DNA from: Desulfobacterales bacterium
GTDB lineage: Bacteria > Desulfobacterota > Desulfobacteria > Desulfobacterales > Desulfosalsimonadaceae
Reading direction: 5' to 3'
Length of the DNA stretch: 64,000 bases
NCBI GenBank assembly: GCA_034520365.1
Contig: JAXHNP010000006.1
Location: forward strand, 1,047,001 to 1,111,000
The notes beneath the pieces are model-generated. The model did not search any database. It saw only the letters and a program-made list of their open reading frames with translations, and was not told where the DNA came from. Below are positions 15,248 through 24,522 of the stretch, piece by piece (position 1 is the stretch's first letter; each line of letters opens with the position of its first letter). Position numbers and translations under genes: made by a program.

Positions 15248-16281
15248 ATCAAAACATGCATCCCCGGGTCGCCATCGCCTTTTTTATCTCGCCGCACGGG
15301 TTCGGTCATGCATCCCGGGCCGCAGCGGTGATTAACGCCATGTCCGAGAAATGGCCGTTTGTGCACGTGCACCTGTTTACCACTGTTCCGGCGTGGTTCT
15401 TTGAGAATACCCTGTGCGCCGCCTTTTCCTATCACGAATTTAGCGCTGATATCGGCACCGTGCAGCGCTCGCCCCTGGCGGTGGACCTTGAGGCCACCAT
15501 CGGCCGCCTGGATGAAACCTATCCGATGAACGATCGGGAGTTGGACGCGCTTGCCGAAAAGCTGCAAGCGCTTGAATGCCGCCTTGTGGTAAGCGATATT
15601 TCACCCTGGGGCATTGCCGCGGCAAATAGGGCGGAGATTCCCTCTATCCTGATCGAAAATTTTACCTGGGACTGGATCTATGAAGCCTATGCCCCCCATG
15701 CGCCGCAGTTAAAACCCCATATCTGTAAAGGGGCGGATGCGGCAGCCGACTATATCTGCCGAGAGCTGGTATGCCGCCATGAACTGCTTGAAGTGGTGGA
15801 CAGGCAGGGGACGGTGTGCGGGGCTGCCCCGAGATGCGAAATCCACGGCAACCGAGACTGGCTGCATCAGGTGGTCCATGTCCTGGTCTTTGACGACCGC
15901 GGCCGGCTGCTGCTGCAGAAGCGATCCCTTGAAAAGACGGTGGCCCCGGGCAAGTGGGACACGTCAGTGGGCGGGCATGTGGACTGCGGCGAATCCATCG
16001 AATATGCCATGCAGCGGGAGATGGCCGAGGAACTGGGGATTCGCGGGGCAACGCCGGAATTCGCCTATCAATACATTCATGCCAATGATTTTGAATCCGA
16101 ACTGGTCTTTACTTACATCTGCCGGTTTAACGGGGAAATTTGTTTTAACCCGGATGAAATCGATTCGGCCGCCTTCTGGGCTATTCCGGAAATCTCAGCC
16201 AATCTGGGAAAGGGCCTTTTCAGCGATAACTTTGAGCACGAGTTTGCCTTGTATCGAAAATGGGCCGAGAGGTCCGGCTGA
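15244..16281 (+). CDS. Fusion: truncated glycosyltransferase-like N domain and Nudix hydrolase
   Basis: A 345-residue protein in two parts. Residues 1 to about 155 (FISPHGFGHASRAAAVINAM, LVVSDISPWGIAAANRAEIP) look like the N-terminal Rossmann domain of GT-B glycosyltransferases such as the L-arabinokinase/MGT type; the nucleotide-sugar-binding C-terminal domain is absent. From about 165 a complete Nudix hydrolase begins (ELLEVVDRQGTVCG, RCEIHGN), with a perfect Nudix box at 244-266 ending REMAEELGI. The Nudix part resembles isopentenyl-isomerase-like Nudix enzymes. The joint is in frame near base 15720. It may be a genuine fusion or a deletion that joined two genes. Confidence 0.78.
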   Translation: MNQNMHPRVAIAFFISPHGFGHASRAAAVINAMSEKWPFVHVHLFTTVPAWFFENTLCAAFSYHEFSADIGTVQRSPLAVDLEATIGRLDETYPMNDRELDALAEKLQALECRLVVSDISPWGIAAANRAEIPSILIENFTWDWIYEAYAPHAPQLKPHICKGADAAADYICRELVCRHELLEVVDRQGTVCGAAPRCEIHGNRDWLHQVVHVLVFDDRGRLLLQKRSLEKTVAPGKWDTSVGGHVDCGESIEYAMQREMAEELGIRGATPEFAYQYIHANDFESELVFTYICRFNGEICFNPDEIDSAAFWAIPEISANLGKGLFSDNFEHEFALYRKWAERSG

Positions 16282-16289
16282 CACCTGAA

Positions 16290-16958
16290 TTACTTCTCCC
16301 TCCCCATCTTGACCAGACCGCTGTCAAAGGCAAACCGGACCAGCTGGGCCATATTGCTGACCTCCAGCTTTTCCATCAGGTTGGTCCGGTGCTTGTAATA
16401 GGTTTTAATGCTGATATTCAGCTTTTTCGCGATATCCTCCGGGTCGTGGCCTGTGGCCACCATTTCAAAAATTTGCCGTTCCCGTTTGGTCAGTTTCTCA
16501 TGCCTTGCCAGATCCGGCTTTGAGGCTTCACCTTTTGCAAAGTCCTGGATGAGGGCGTTCATATATTCATGGCTGATATAGCGTTCATTGTTTTGGACCG
16601 TTTCAATTGCTTTAGCCAGATCGGCAAATGCCGCTTTTTTCGAAATAAAGCCAAGGGCCCCTGCCTGGATCGTATGGCGGATGTCGTTAATATTCGGGTC
16701 CTGCCCCATGACAATGAGCTGGGCGCTGGCGTTGGCTTTTCGGATCTGCCCCACCGCGTCCCGGGCGAACAGTTCCGGCAGCGTGGAATCTAGTAAAACA
16801 ACGTCGGCCTTGAACCGTTTAATCGCTTTCAGCGTCTCATCAATGCTGCCGGTTTCTCCGGACACCTTAAAACGGTGGTCATTGCTTAACAGGCAGCTCA
16901 GGCCTTCGCGGAACATAATGTTATCGCTTGCAAGTAAGATGGAAGTCTTTTTCGGCAT
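16290..16958 (-). CDS. NarL/LuxR-type response regulator
   Basis: A 222-residue regulator. The receiver domain (1-120) has phospho-acceptor Asp57 (VVLLDSTLPE) and Lys in FISKKA; the usual acidic pair is reduced to SDN. A C-terminal LuxR HTH follows (LTKRERQIFEMVATGHDPEDIAKKLNISIKTYYKHRTNLMEKL). The start at ATG 16958 follows AAGGA; a frame 10 codons longer has no ribosome site. No kinase gene is adjacent. It is divergent from the cytochrome lipoprotein gene, which it might control (inference). Confidence 0.88.
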   Translation of the reverse strand: MPKKTSILLASDNIMFREGLSCLLSNDHRFKVSGETGSIDETLKAIKRFKADVVLLDSTLPELFARDAVGQIRKANASAQLIVMGQDPNINDIRHTIQAGALGFISKKAAFADLAKAIETVQNNERYISHEYMNALIQDFAKGEASKPDLARHEKLTKRERQIFEMVATGHDPEDIAKKLNISIKTYYKHRTNLMEKLEVSNMAQLVRFAFDSGLVKMGREK

Positions 16959-17172
16959 ATAGAGGTGGTCCTTATTTTCATTCACCATTTTTTGGGATAT
17001 AATAGTTACAATTATCGATCTGAAAAATACTAGCTAACAAAAGTAATTATATTAACCGATAAAAAATAAAAGATGCAACAATAAATTCGATCTGTTTTGC
17101 CAAGCCGGCGATCCTCATGTTCGCCAATTATCCGGCGGAAAAAGCTGCGGCCCCCACTTTGGCCTTAACTTT

Positions 17173-17201
17173 TTGACAGCTATACCAGATCCCGTTAATA
17201 T
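17173..17201 (+). promoter_or_regulatory. Putative sigma-70 promoter of the tetraheme lipoprotein gene
   Basis: TTGACA at 17173-17178, a 17-nt spacer, then TAATAT at 17196-17201. The start of transcription would be near 17208, about 53 nt before the ATG. Confidence 0.5.
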
Positions 17202-17260
17202 TATTTATGCATATTGATTTCCTTTATCGACCAAAGCTTTTAAACAAGGAGGGTTCAGCT

Positions 17261-18052
17261 ATGAAAAAGATGGCGCTATTTATTGGCATTGCCTGCCTGT
17301 TCGTCCTGATCGGCTGCGGCCAGGAGGAAAAGGCAGAACAGCCCGGCCAAAAGGAAACCCGGGAGGCGGCCGAAAGTTTGAAAGAAACGCCCGGGCAAAC
17401 CGTTGAGGGGTTGAAGCAGAAAGCCGGGGAATCTGTAAAGGCGGCAGAAGAAAAGACCAGGGAAACGGTTGAGGCGGCCAAGGAGAAAACCGGGGAGATG
17501 GTTGAGACAGCAAAAAAGGAAACCCAAGAAGCGGCTGAAGATGTGAAAAAGCAGGCCGAGCAGACCGTTGAAAATGTAAAAGAAAAAACCGGAAAAACAA
17601 TTGCCGGGTTAAAGGAAAAAACCCAGCAGGCGGCTGAAGGTGCCAAACAAAAAGCCGAGGAGGCTTTGCCTGAGGGCTTTCCCGGTATGATAACAATGAA
17701 AAACGAAAATGCATTTGAAGAGCACCGGATGGGGATCGTGGAGTTTGATCATGAAAAGCATGCAGCATCCAAGCCCGAGGGCTACGGCCTTGGATGCGGA
17801 GACTGTCATCACGATGAGAACGGCGAGCCCCTGACTGATCTAAAACGCGGCGATCCGGTACAGAGCTGTTACGAATGTCATGACAAAGACGGCAGGCCGC
17901 GGCGGGATCCGGCCATGTCTCAGGAAGAATGGAAAAAGGAAGAGCTGACATACTACTACGGGGCCATTCATGAAAACTGCACGGGTTGTCACAAGCAGAT
18001 GGGCGCCGGTCCGGTCAGCTGCACGGAATGCCATCCACGGCCCCAGCAATAA
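17261..18052 (+). CDS. Tetraheme class III cytochrome c lipoprotein with helical repeat stalk
   Basis: A 263-residue lipoprotein. The signal peptide ends in the lipobox LIGC with lipidated Cys19. Residues about 40-145 are a charged amphipathic stalk of degenerate 11-residue repeats (EKT-RETVEAAK-like), as in LEA or apolipoprotein-like proteins. The C-terminal domain has four CxxCH heme sites, at 179-183, 203-207, 240-244 and 254-258, and a preceding VEFDHEKHA with likely axial His, as in cytochrome c3/c7. It should hold a low-potential electron carrier away from the membrane. AGGAGG precedes ATG 17261. Its first 19 residues and following linker match the binding lipoprotein at 36103. Confidence 0.9.
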   Translation: MKKMALFIGIACLFVLIGCGQEEKAEQPGQKETREAAESLKETPGQTVEGLKQKAGESVKAAEEKTRETVEAAKEKTGEMVETAKKETQEAAEDVKKQAEQTVENVKEKTGKTIAGLKEKTQQAAEGAKQKAEEALPEGFPGMITMKNENAFEEHRMGIVEFDHEKHAASKPEGYGLGCGDCHHDENGEPLTDLKRGDPVQSCYECHDKDGRPRRDPAMSQEEWKKEELTYYYGAIHENCTGCHKQMGAGPVSCTECHPRPQQ

Positions 18053-18058
18053 TCGGGG

Positions 18059-18250
18059 CTATTGATTGTTGTCGGCCCTGTTCTCCAGGGCCGCAATTTT
18101 TTCCAGAATTTTATCCCGCTGGTCTTCCAGGTCGATCAGTTCGGTCATCATTCCGGGTTTTGCCGAATGGGCCGGCATGCGGGCTCTGGCTTCGGCGATT
18201 TTTACTTCGATGGATTTTAACTGCCGGTTGAGTTCGTCGAGTTCGGACAT
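18059..18250 (-). CDS. Small coiled-coil protein of unknown function
   Basis: A 63-residue highly charged protein (ELNRQLKSIEVKIAEARARM, LEDQRDKILEKIAALE) predicted to form a helical hairpin or coiled coil. AGGAGG lies 5 nt before the ATG, which supports translation. It follows the acyltransferase gene by 11 nt and ends 6 nt from the convergent cytochrome gene. I do not recognise a family. Confidence 0.65.
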   Translation of the reverse strand: MSELDELNRQLKSIEVKIAEARARMPAHSAKPGMMTELIDLEDQRDKILEKIAALENRADNNQ

Positions 18251-18261
18251 GATTCCTCCTG

Positions 18262-19704
18262 TTACGTCTCATATTTGGCAGCCAGTTCATTAAACCGGGT
18301 GATCATGCTGTGGCGCTCCCGGCGCAGAAGCTGGACCAGTTCGGCATTATTCCAGAAAAAAGTCCTTAAAAGGATTTTATTCCGGTAGAGGATAATGTTT
18401 CGCCGGTAGCGCAGCGTAGCAAACCCGGTCGGCGGCAGCAGAGCCAGATAGGCAAGTATCCATTTCCAGCCGATGCCGGCGACATGCCATAGCCAAAAGC
18501 CGTAGGCGCTATAGGTTAGGCCGAACGCCAGGAATCCGACGCCGAAATAGGCAAAGGCGCGGACGGCCTCATCCTGGGTAAAACGCGGCAAGTAGCGGGT
18601 CAACAGATAGGGCACAAGGTTATGAGCGAATCCGAAAAGGGCCACGGGCGCCATAAGCAGCGCATAGATGGTCATCCGCAGCCGGATCAGCCGCTGGCGT
18701 ACAGGCGCATCCATTGATCGTTTCAGAGCCTGGCTGCGTTGGGTTTGCGATAAATGGTCCTGGTAGCGATCCACCTGACGGCGCAAGTCCGAGACCGCAT
18801 CCGGGTCACTGGCCATGGCCTTTGCTAAAATGGCGTTCAGGTTTTGACGATCCTGGATTCGGATTTCAAAAGGATCCCCTGTATCAGCCGTATCCGGCCG
18901 GTACCAGTCCAGCAGCCGCCATAACCAGCGTTTCAGCAGGGATTGGGGTTTTGTCCCGCTTCCGGCTGTTTCCGGCTCATCCATGGCAAGGGGCGCCAGC
19001 TGGTAGCCCAGCGCTTCGGATAAATCATCGGCCAGGTTTTTGAGCTGATCATCCTCTACGTGAATCGCCTGATGACGCAGGGATGTCTGAAGGTCGGATG
19101 TCAGCTCCAGCACGGCTGCGGACTGATCCTGGGCATATGAGGCTTCATAATCCGCCACCCGGATGGGGGGACCAAACCGCAGCAGAACGGCGGACATGAA
19201 AAGCTCCCGATGCTCATAATTGAGCCCCGCAGGCACAATGGTCAGCCCAAGCTGGAATTGATTCCGCGCCTCGGCCCCCAGGGCCATTCTGGCGCCCCCG
19301 GTTCGAAGCTCTGTCACTTTACCGGCAGGCGAATTTTGCCCCTCGGGAAAAAGGCCCAGGCACCCGCCGCGTTCAAATAGTTTATAAACCTCTTCAAAGA
19401 CCCCGATATTTCTATTCTCATGGGCTTCTATTTCATGGGCCTGATATACCGGGATGGCCCCAAGCCGGTGGAGCAGCGCCCCGATCAGCCGATTCCGAAA
19501 CAAAGCGCTTTTTGCCAGGAAGTGAATCTGGCGGCGGGTATGCAGAGCCAGCAGGATCGCATCCAGTATTGAAGTCGGATGATTGGCCGCAAGGATTACC
19601 GGGCCGTATTTAGGCATCCGCTCGGGATTCAGGACACGTACTTCAACAAAATAGAGATAGCTGAAAACGCGCAGCAGCCAGATGAGCAACCGATAGAGTG
19701 TCAT
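18262..19704 (-). CDS. PlsC-type 1-acyl-glycerol-3-phosphate acyltransferase, long form
   Basis: A 480-residue protein. The N-terminal half is a PlsC-like acyltransferase with the HX4D site His42/Asp48 (NHPTSILD), the block LGAIPVYQ and the glycerophosphate-binding LFPEGQNS. The second half is an extension with a charged helical part and about three to four membrane spans (ALLMAPVALFGFAHNLVPYLL, AYFGVGFLAFGLTYSAYGFW), not found in the basic 240-residue PlsC. It acylates glycerolipid intermediates at the inner membrane; acceptor and acyl donor are unknown. The gene follows pyridoxal kinase by 21 nt. Confidence 0.85.
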   Translation of the reverse strand: MTLYRLLIWLLRVFSYLYFVEVRVLNPERMPKYGPVILAANHPTSILDAILLALHTRRQIHFLAKSALFRNRLIGALLHRLGAIPVYQAHEIEAHENRNIGVFEEVYKLFERGGCLGLFPEGQNSPAGKVTELRTGGARMALGAEARNQFQLGLTIVPAGLNYEHRELFMSAVLLRFGPPIRVADYEASYAQDQSAAVLELTSDLQTSLRHQAIHVEDDQLKNLADDLSEALGYQLAPLAMDEPETAGSGTKPQSLLKRWLWRLLDWYRPDTADTGDPFEIRIQDRQNLNAILAKAMASDPDAVSDLRRQVDRYQDHLSQTQRSQALKRSMDAPVRQRLIRLRMTIYALLMAPVALFGFAHNLVPYLLTRYLPRFTQDEAVRAFAYFGVGFLAFGLTYSAYGFWLWHVAGIGWKWILAYLALLPPTGFATLRYRRNIILYRNKILLRTFFWNNAELVQLLRRERHSMITRFNELAAKYET

Positions 19705-19725
19705 GGGATCACCTATTATACGGCA

Positions 19726-20598
19726 TTAATCAAGAATTTCATAGCTGCTGATCTGCACGCTGGCCCTAAGGTTGCCGAGCACCCGCTCCAGGAGAATCCC
19801 TTGGCGGGTGTCATAGGTGTGGCCGAATGTGGCCCGTACGCCCAGTGAGATGAACTGCACAGCCCGGTCCAGGGCAATCGGCAGGCTGTCGCCTTGCAGG
19901 AGGCACCCCACCACCACGCTGGCAAAGGCGTCTCCGGTTCCCGGGTAATCGGCCGGCAGATAGTCGCACAGGACCTTCCAGAAACGCTTGTGCCGGCTGT
20001 TGTAGGCCACAACCGAAGTGGTTTTTCCCCTTTCATTCTCTGGCACAGATGTAATGATCACGATTTCCGGGCCTTTTTCCGCCAGCCGAATGGCCCAGTC
20101 TTTGATTTTAGAAATACCGGGGTTCGGAGTGTAGGGCTCTTCCAAAAGCAGGGCGGCTTCGGTCATATTGGGGGTGATCACACTGGCATGGGTAATCAGG
20201 GAGCGCATCTCAGCCACCATATCGGTCCCCAGCGGCCCGTAGATGACCCCGTCATCTCCCAGCACAGGATCAACCACCACCAGCTGATCCGGCTTTCGGA
20301 AGTGCTCAATAAAATCGGTGACAATGGCAACCTGACGGTGCGATCCCAGAAATCCGCTGTATATGGCATCGAATTCAACCTCCAGCCGCTGCCAGTGGTC
20401 GATCATGGCCGGCATGTGATCAGTCAGGTCCACAAAATGGTAATCGGAAAATTTGCTGTGCGTGGACAGAACCGCTGTGGGCAGAGGGCAGACCTGGACG
20501 CCCATGGTTGAGAGTATGGGGATCACCACGGTCAGCGAGGCCCGGCCAAAGCCGGACAGATCATGGATGGCGGCAATGCGCTGCACTGGATCTTTCAT
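19726..20598 (-). CDS. Pyridoxal/pyridoxine kinase
   Basis: A 290-residue ribokinase-superfamily kinase that phosphorylates pyridoxal or pyridoxine, part of the B6 salvage pathway. Recognisable blocks are AAIHDLSGFGRASLTVVIPILSTMG at the start, the VVDPVLGDDG block, ITPNMTEAALLL and the anion hole with catalytic Asp in ADYPGTGDAFAS. The ATG at 20598 fits the family length. The frame is open further to a TTG at 20691 and would add a Cys-rich CPHCQGICPN segment of unknown meaning. Neither start has a good ribosome site. Confidence 0.88.
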   Translation of the reverse strand: MKDPVQRIAAIHDLSGFGRASLTVVIPILSTMGVQVCPLPTAVLSTHSKFSDYHFVDLTDHMPAMIDHWQRLEVEFDAIYSGFLGSHRQVAIVTDFIEHFRKPDQLVVVDPVLGDDGVIYGPLGTDMVAEMRSLITHASVITPNMTEAALLLEEPYTPNPGISKIKDWAIRLAEKGPEIVIITSVPENERGKTTSVVAYNSRHKRFWKVLCDYLPADYPGTGDAFASVVVGCLLQGDSLPIALDRAVQFISLGVRATFGHTYDTRQGILLERVLGNLRASVQISSYEILD

Positions 20599-20753
20599 GG
20601 GGATTACATACGCTTTCTGTCGGTTTTGTTCAAGGCCAAATCGGTTCGGGCATATTCCTTGACAATGCGGGCAGAGTTCTTTTATTTCCAATTGAATGCC
20701 ATTGAGCTCAATTTTTTTACCTTTTATACAGTTCCTGCAAAATAATATGTAGC

Positions 20754-20827
20754 GGCGGGCTTTAGCCCGCCATTCGCAGAAGGTGCCGTTTTAACAGAGT
20801 GCGTCTGCTGGAAGGCTGAAGCCTTCC
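20754..20827. repeat. Pair of REP-like palindromes
   Basis: GGCGGGCtttaGCCCGCC at 20754-20771 and GGAAGGCtgaaGCCTTCC at 20810-20827, each a perfect 7-bp-arm hairpin with a 4-nt loop, in the 350-bp divergent gap between pyridoxal kinase and ettA. No gene is visible in this gap. Confidence 0.75.
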
Positions 20828-20948
20828 GTTACATTGCTTGTACAAGTATCATTAATCGAACTCCTTTATAAAAGGTGTCTGGAAAAGGCGGTTTTCGAGT
20901 GGTATTACGGCAATTTTAGGTAAATTATGAAAAACAAAAGGATTTAAC

Positions 20949-22631
20949 ATGAGCCAAGCCCCCAATAAAGTCATCTGCTCCATGAACCGGGTCAGCAAAT
21001 ACCGTAACAAGGAACCCATTATTGAAGATATTTCGCTGTCCTACTTCTATGGGGCAAAAATCGGTGTGCTCGGATTAAACGGGGCGGGTAAAAGCACGCT
21101 GCTTCGGATCATGGCCGGCGTCGATACGGAATATAACGGCGAGATCGGCTTTACACCGGGCTATTCCGTGGGGCACCTGGAACAGGAGCCGGTGCTGGAC
21201 AATGACAAGACCGTGCGCCAAATTGTGGAAGAGGGCGTACAGGACATTGCCGCCCTGATGGCGGAATATAACCGGATTAACGAACAGTTCGCCGAGCCCA
21301 TGTCTGATGATGAGATGGACAAACTGATCCAAAAGCAGGGCGAGGTGCAGGATAAACTGGATGCAGCGGATGCGTGGGATCTGGACTCACGGATCGAGAT
21401 GGCCATGGATGCCCTGCGATGTCCGGACGGTGAAACTTCGGTAAGCGTCCTTTCCGGCGGTGAACGGCGGCGCGTGGCCTTATGCCGGCTTTTGCTGCAG
21501 AAACCGGATATCCTTCTTTTGGATGAGCCCACCAACCATCTGGATGCTGAAACCGTGGCCTGGCTGGAGAGACACCTCCAGCAATACGAGGGCACCGTGA
21601 TTGCCGTCACCCACGACCGGTATTTTCTGGACAATGTGGCCGGCTGGATTCTGGAACTTGACCGCGGCCGGGGCATCCCCTGGAAAGGCAATTACACGTC
21701 CTGGCTGGAGCAGAAACAGGAGCGCCTCGCAAAAGAGGCAAAAGCGGACAGCCGTCGGCAAAAAACCCTGGAAAATGAGCTGGAATGGATCCGGATGTCG
21801 CCCAAGGCGCGGCAGAACAAATCAAAAGCCCGCATCAAGGCCTATGAACAATTGCTTTCCGAACAGGGCAGAAACCAGGCCCGGGACATGCAGATCTATA
21901 TTCCGCCGGGCCCGCGTTTGGGTAAACTGGTGGTGGAGGCGGATGCCGTATCCAAGGCCTATGGCGATCGTCTGCTGTTTGAGAATATGTCATTTAGTCT
22001 GCCGCCCGGCGGGATCGTGGGGGTGATCGGCCCCAACGGCGCGGGAAAGACCACGCTGTTTCGGATGATCATGGGAAAGGAAACCCCTGATTCGGGGAGT
22101 TTGCGAATTGGTGATACCGTCCGGCTGGCCTGCGTGGATCAGGAGCGCGATGCCCTGGCTCCGGAAAAAACCATTTGGGAGGCCATCTCCGAGGGAGCGG
22201 ACAATATTGAACTGGGCGATGTCACCGTCAAATCCCGGGCCTATGTCGCGGCCTTTAATTTCACCGGCGCCGACCAGCAGAAAAAAGTGGACCGGATTTC
22301 CGGCGGCGAACGAAACCGCGTGCACATGGCGCGCATGCTGAAATCCGGCGGAAACGTTATCCTTCTCGATGAGCCCACCAATGATCTGGATGTCAATACC
22401 ATGCGCGCGCTTGAGGAGGCCCTGGAGAACTTCGGGGGGTGTGCCGTGGTCATCAGCCATGACCGCTGGTTTCTGGACCGGCTCGCCACCCATATTTTGG
22501 CGTTTGAAGGCGACAGCCAGGTGGTATGGGTTGAAGGCAACTACTCGGCGTATGAAAAAGACCGCAAGAAACGTCTGGGCGATGCCGCAGAGCGGCCGCA
22601 TCGCATCAAATACCGGCGGCTTTCCCGTTAA
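20949..22631 (+). CDS. ettA: EttA-type ABC-F translational throttle ATPase
   Basis: A 560-residue ABC-F protein with two ATPase cassettes and no membrane part. Cassette 1 has LGLNGAGKST, VSVLSGGERRRVALCR and LLLDEPTNHLD. The interdomain arm/linker is SPKARQNKSKARIKAYEQL. Cassette 2 has GPNGAGKTT, ISGGERNRVHMARML and LLDEPTNDLD. The order and the IPWKGNYTSWLEQK block match EttA, which binds the ribosomal E site and gates entry into elongation according to the ATP/ADP ratio. It appears to be transcribed alone or with the patatin gene 48 nt downstream. Confidence 0.95.
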   Translation: MSQAPNKVICSMNRVSKYRNKEPIIEDISLSYFYGAKIGVLGLNGAGKSTLLRIMAGVDTEYNGEIGFTPGYSVGHLEQEPVLDNDKTVRQIVEEGVQDIAALMAEYNRINEQFAEPMSDDEMDKLIQKQGEVQDKLDAADAWDLDSRIEMAMDALRCPDGETSVSVLSGGERRRVALCRLLLQKPDILLLDEPTNHLDAETVAWLERHLQQYEGTVIAVTHDRYFLDNVAGWILELDRGRGIPWKGNYTSWLEQKQERLAKEAKADSRRQKTLENELEWIRMSPKARQNKSKARIKAYEQLLSEQGRNQARDMQIYIPPGPRLGKLVVEADAVSKAYGDRLLFENMSFSLPPGGIVGVIGPNGAGKTTLFRMIMGKETPDSGSLRIGDTVRLACVDQERDALAPEKTIWEAISEGADNIELGDVTVKSRAYVAAFNFTGADQQKKVDRISGGERNRVHMARMLKSGGNVILLDEPTNDLDVNTMRALEEALENFGGCAVVISHDRWFLDRLATHILAFEGDSQVVWVEGNYSAYEKDRKKRLGDAAERPHRIKYRRLSR

Positions 22632-22679
22632 CCGGAGCCCCAGGGCGCATATCATCAACCCATTTTAGACGGAAATGCC

Positions 22680-23453
22680 ATGAGTGAAAACCATCAATCC
22701 GAAAAGATCGGCCTGGCCCTGGGCGGCGGGGCTGTGCTGGGGGCTGCGCATGTGGGGGTGTTAAAAGCGATCGAGCAATACGATATAAGGCTTGATTGTA
22801 TTTCAGGCACCAGCATCGGCGCATTTATTGCCGGGTTATATGCCTTCGGCATCCCGCTTGCCGATATTGAGACCATGGTGGGGGATTTGAAGTGGCTTGA
22901 TATTACGGGGTTTACATTTTCAAAGCACGGGTTTCTGTCCAATGAGAAGCTTGGCGGCATCATCAAAGAATATGTCGGGGAGCGCCCCATTGAAGCGGCC
23001 CAAATTCCATTGGCCCTGGTGGCCACCGCCATTGGAAGCGGTGAAAAGGTGATTTTAAAACAGGGCGATCTCTCGCTTGCAGTGATGGCCAGCACGTGCG
23101 TGCCGGGTATTTTTTCACCGGTTAAACTAAAGGATCGGTTTCTGGTAGACGGCGGCCTGGTGGAAAACGTGCCGCTATCCGCACTGACGTCTTTGGGCGC
23201 GACGGTGCGCATCGGAGTGGATTTAAATGCCAACCGCCGTTATCAGGAACCTGAAGATGTTATCGATGTGCTCTGCAATGCCATTGATATCGCGATTGAC
23301 AATGCCACCCGGATGCAGAGCGAGGCCGCGGATATTCTAATCGCCCCGGATGTAAACGCTTTCAGCCGGACCGATCCCGAAGGGGCCAAAAAACTGATCG
23401 CTGTCGGCTATGAGGCGGGGTATGCTGAGCTGAAAAAGTATTTTGAAGCCTGA
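22680..23453 (+). CDS. Patatin-like phospholipase (RssA-like)
   Basis: A 257-residue patatin-family serine hydrolase. The oxyanion hole is LGGGAVLG, the nucleophile Ser45 is in GTSIG, and Asp157 of the dyad is in VDGGLVENVP. The size and layout are those of bacterial RssA-like proteins. It probably hydrolyses membrane lipid acyl esters; no signal peptide is seen, so it is likely cytoplasmic or peripheral. Confidence 0.88.
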   Translation: MSENHQSEKIGLALGGGAVLGAAHVGVLKAIEQYDIRLDCISGTSIGAFIAGLYAFGIPLADIETMVGDLKWLDITGFTFSKHGFLSNEKLGGIIKEYVGERPIEAAQIPLALVATAIGSGEKVILKQGDLSLAVMASTCVPGIFSPVKLKDRFLVDGGLVENVPLSALTSLGATVRIGVDLNANRRYQEPEDVIDVLCNAIDIAIDNATRMQSEAADILIAPDVNAFSRTDPEGAKKLIAVGYEAGYAELKKYFEA

Positions 23454-23525
23454 TCCGGCTCGCCGCACAAAAAAACGGCATTTTTGCAGAAAGTAACTAA
23501 AAAAGGCCCTCAATGTCCGTCCATA

Positions 23526-23598
23526 CTGTCATTTCGAGCGACAGCGAGAAATCTTTTACAATAAGATTCCTCGTCGCTGGCGCTCCTCGGAATGACAG
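23526..23598. repeat. Palindromic intergenic element (TGTCATTTCGAGCG type)
   Basis: A 73-bp imperfect hairpin. CTGTCATT at the left end pairs with AATGACAG at the right, and the inner arms AGCGAGAAATCTT and AAGATTCCTCGTCGCT pair around a short loop. A degenerate half copy with the same lead-in (GTCCATACTGTCAT) lies at 33868-33900. Confidence 0.75.
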
Positions 23599-23656
23599 TA
23601 GCGGAAGTTTCTATAATAACATCATATATTAATTTTTTGCAAGCGGTTTGTAAGAC

Positions 23657-24475
23657 CTAACTCTCCACCCGGTTTCTTCTTGATACAATGGCATCCGGAT
23701 CGATTTCGCCCAGATTCTCGAAAACATAATCCGGCTGATATGGAAAACGGTTCATGATTTCCGGGGTGGTTACCCCGGAAAGAACCAAACAGGCGGTCAT
23801 GCCGGATTCCAGGCCGCCCACAATATCGGTATCCATCCGGTCGCCGATCATAAAACAGTTCGCCGAATGCACCCCCAGTTTTTTGCGCGCCAGAAACATC
23901 ATCACCGGATTGGGCTTTCCCAGAAAATACGGGGCAACGCCGGTCACCTTTTGGATGGGCGCCACCAGGGCCCCGCAGGCGGGCACCGGCCCCCGCAGGC
24001 TTGGGCCGGTTAAATCCGGATTGGTGGCGATAAATTTTGCCCCCTCCTGAATCAGCAGGGTGGCCTCAATGATTTTGGCATAATCATATTCTTCGGTCTC
24101 GGCGATGATGACATAATCCGGATTGTCAGACGTGATGGTGATTCCCGCCTTTTCGAGTTCATCCATAACGCCCTTGCCGCCGATCACATAGGCCGAGCAG
24201 CCACTTGGCCGCTGCACTTTAAGAAAACTGGCGGTGGCCATGGCAGAGGTATAGAAATAGTCCTCTGTCACATCGATTCCCATGTTTAACAGCCTCTCTC
24301 TTAATTCCCCGGGGGAATGGTAAGAGTTGTTGGTCAGGAACAAAAAATTGTAATTGCCCTTCTTTAGGCGGCCGACAAACTCCTTTGCCCCGGGGAGCAG
24401 TTTTGAGCCGGTATAGACCACCCCGTCCATATCCAGTATAAAGGATTTGTGATATGTCCTGTTGTCTTCGCGCAT
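23657..24475 (-). CDS. NagD-like HAD-IIA phosphatase
   Basis: A 272-residue HAD subfamily IIA hydrolase. Motif I is ILDMDGVVYTG (Asp15/Asp17), motif II is FLTNNSYHSP, a C2 cap lies in the middle, and motifs III/IV are LGKPNPVMM and MIGDRMDTDIVGGLESG. Members dephosphorylate sugar phosphates, nucleotides or p-nitrophenyl phosphate. No partner gene is adjacent. Confidence 0.88.
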   Translation of the reverse strand: MREDNRTYHKSFILDMDGVVYTGSKLLPGAKEFVGRLKKGNYNFLFLTNNSYHSPGELRERLLNMGIDVTEDYFYTSAMATASFLKVQRPSGCSAYVIGGKGVMDELEKAGITITSDNPDYVIIAETEEYDYAKIIEATLLIQEGAKFIATNPDLTGPSLRGPVPACGALVAPIQKVTGVAPYFLGKPNPVMMFLARKKLGVHSANCFMIGDRMDTDIVGGLESGMTACLVLSGVTTPEIMNRFPYQPDYVFENLGEIDPDAIVSRRNRVES

Positions 24476-24522
24476 CTTCTCTACCCCAATTCTTGTTCGG
24501 TTTCTGCCTTATTGCAATGATT

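Noticed and set aside
20599-20691. Cys-rich N-terminal extension of pyridoxal kinase
   Set aside because: It needs a TTG start with no ribosome site and the kinase domain is complete without it; kept only as a remark.
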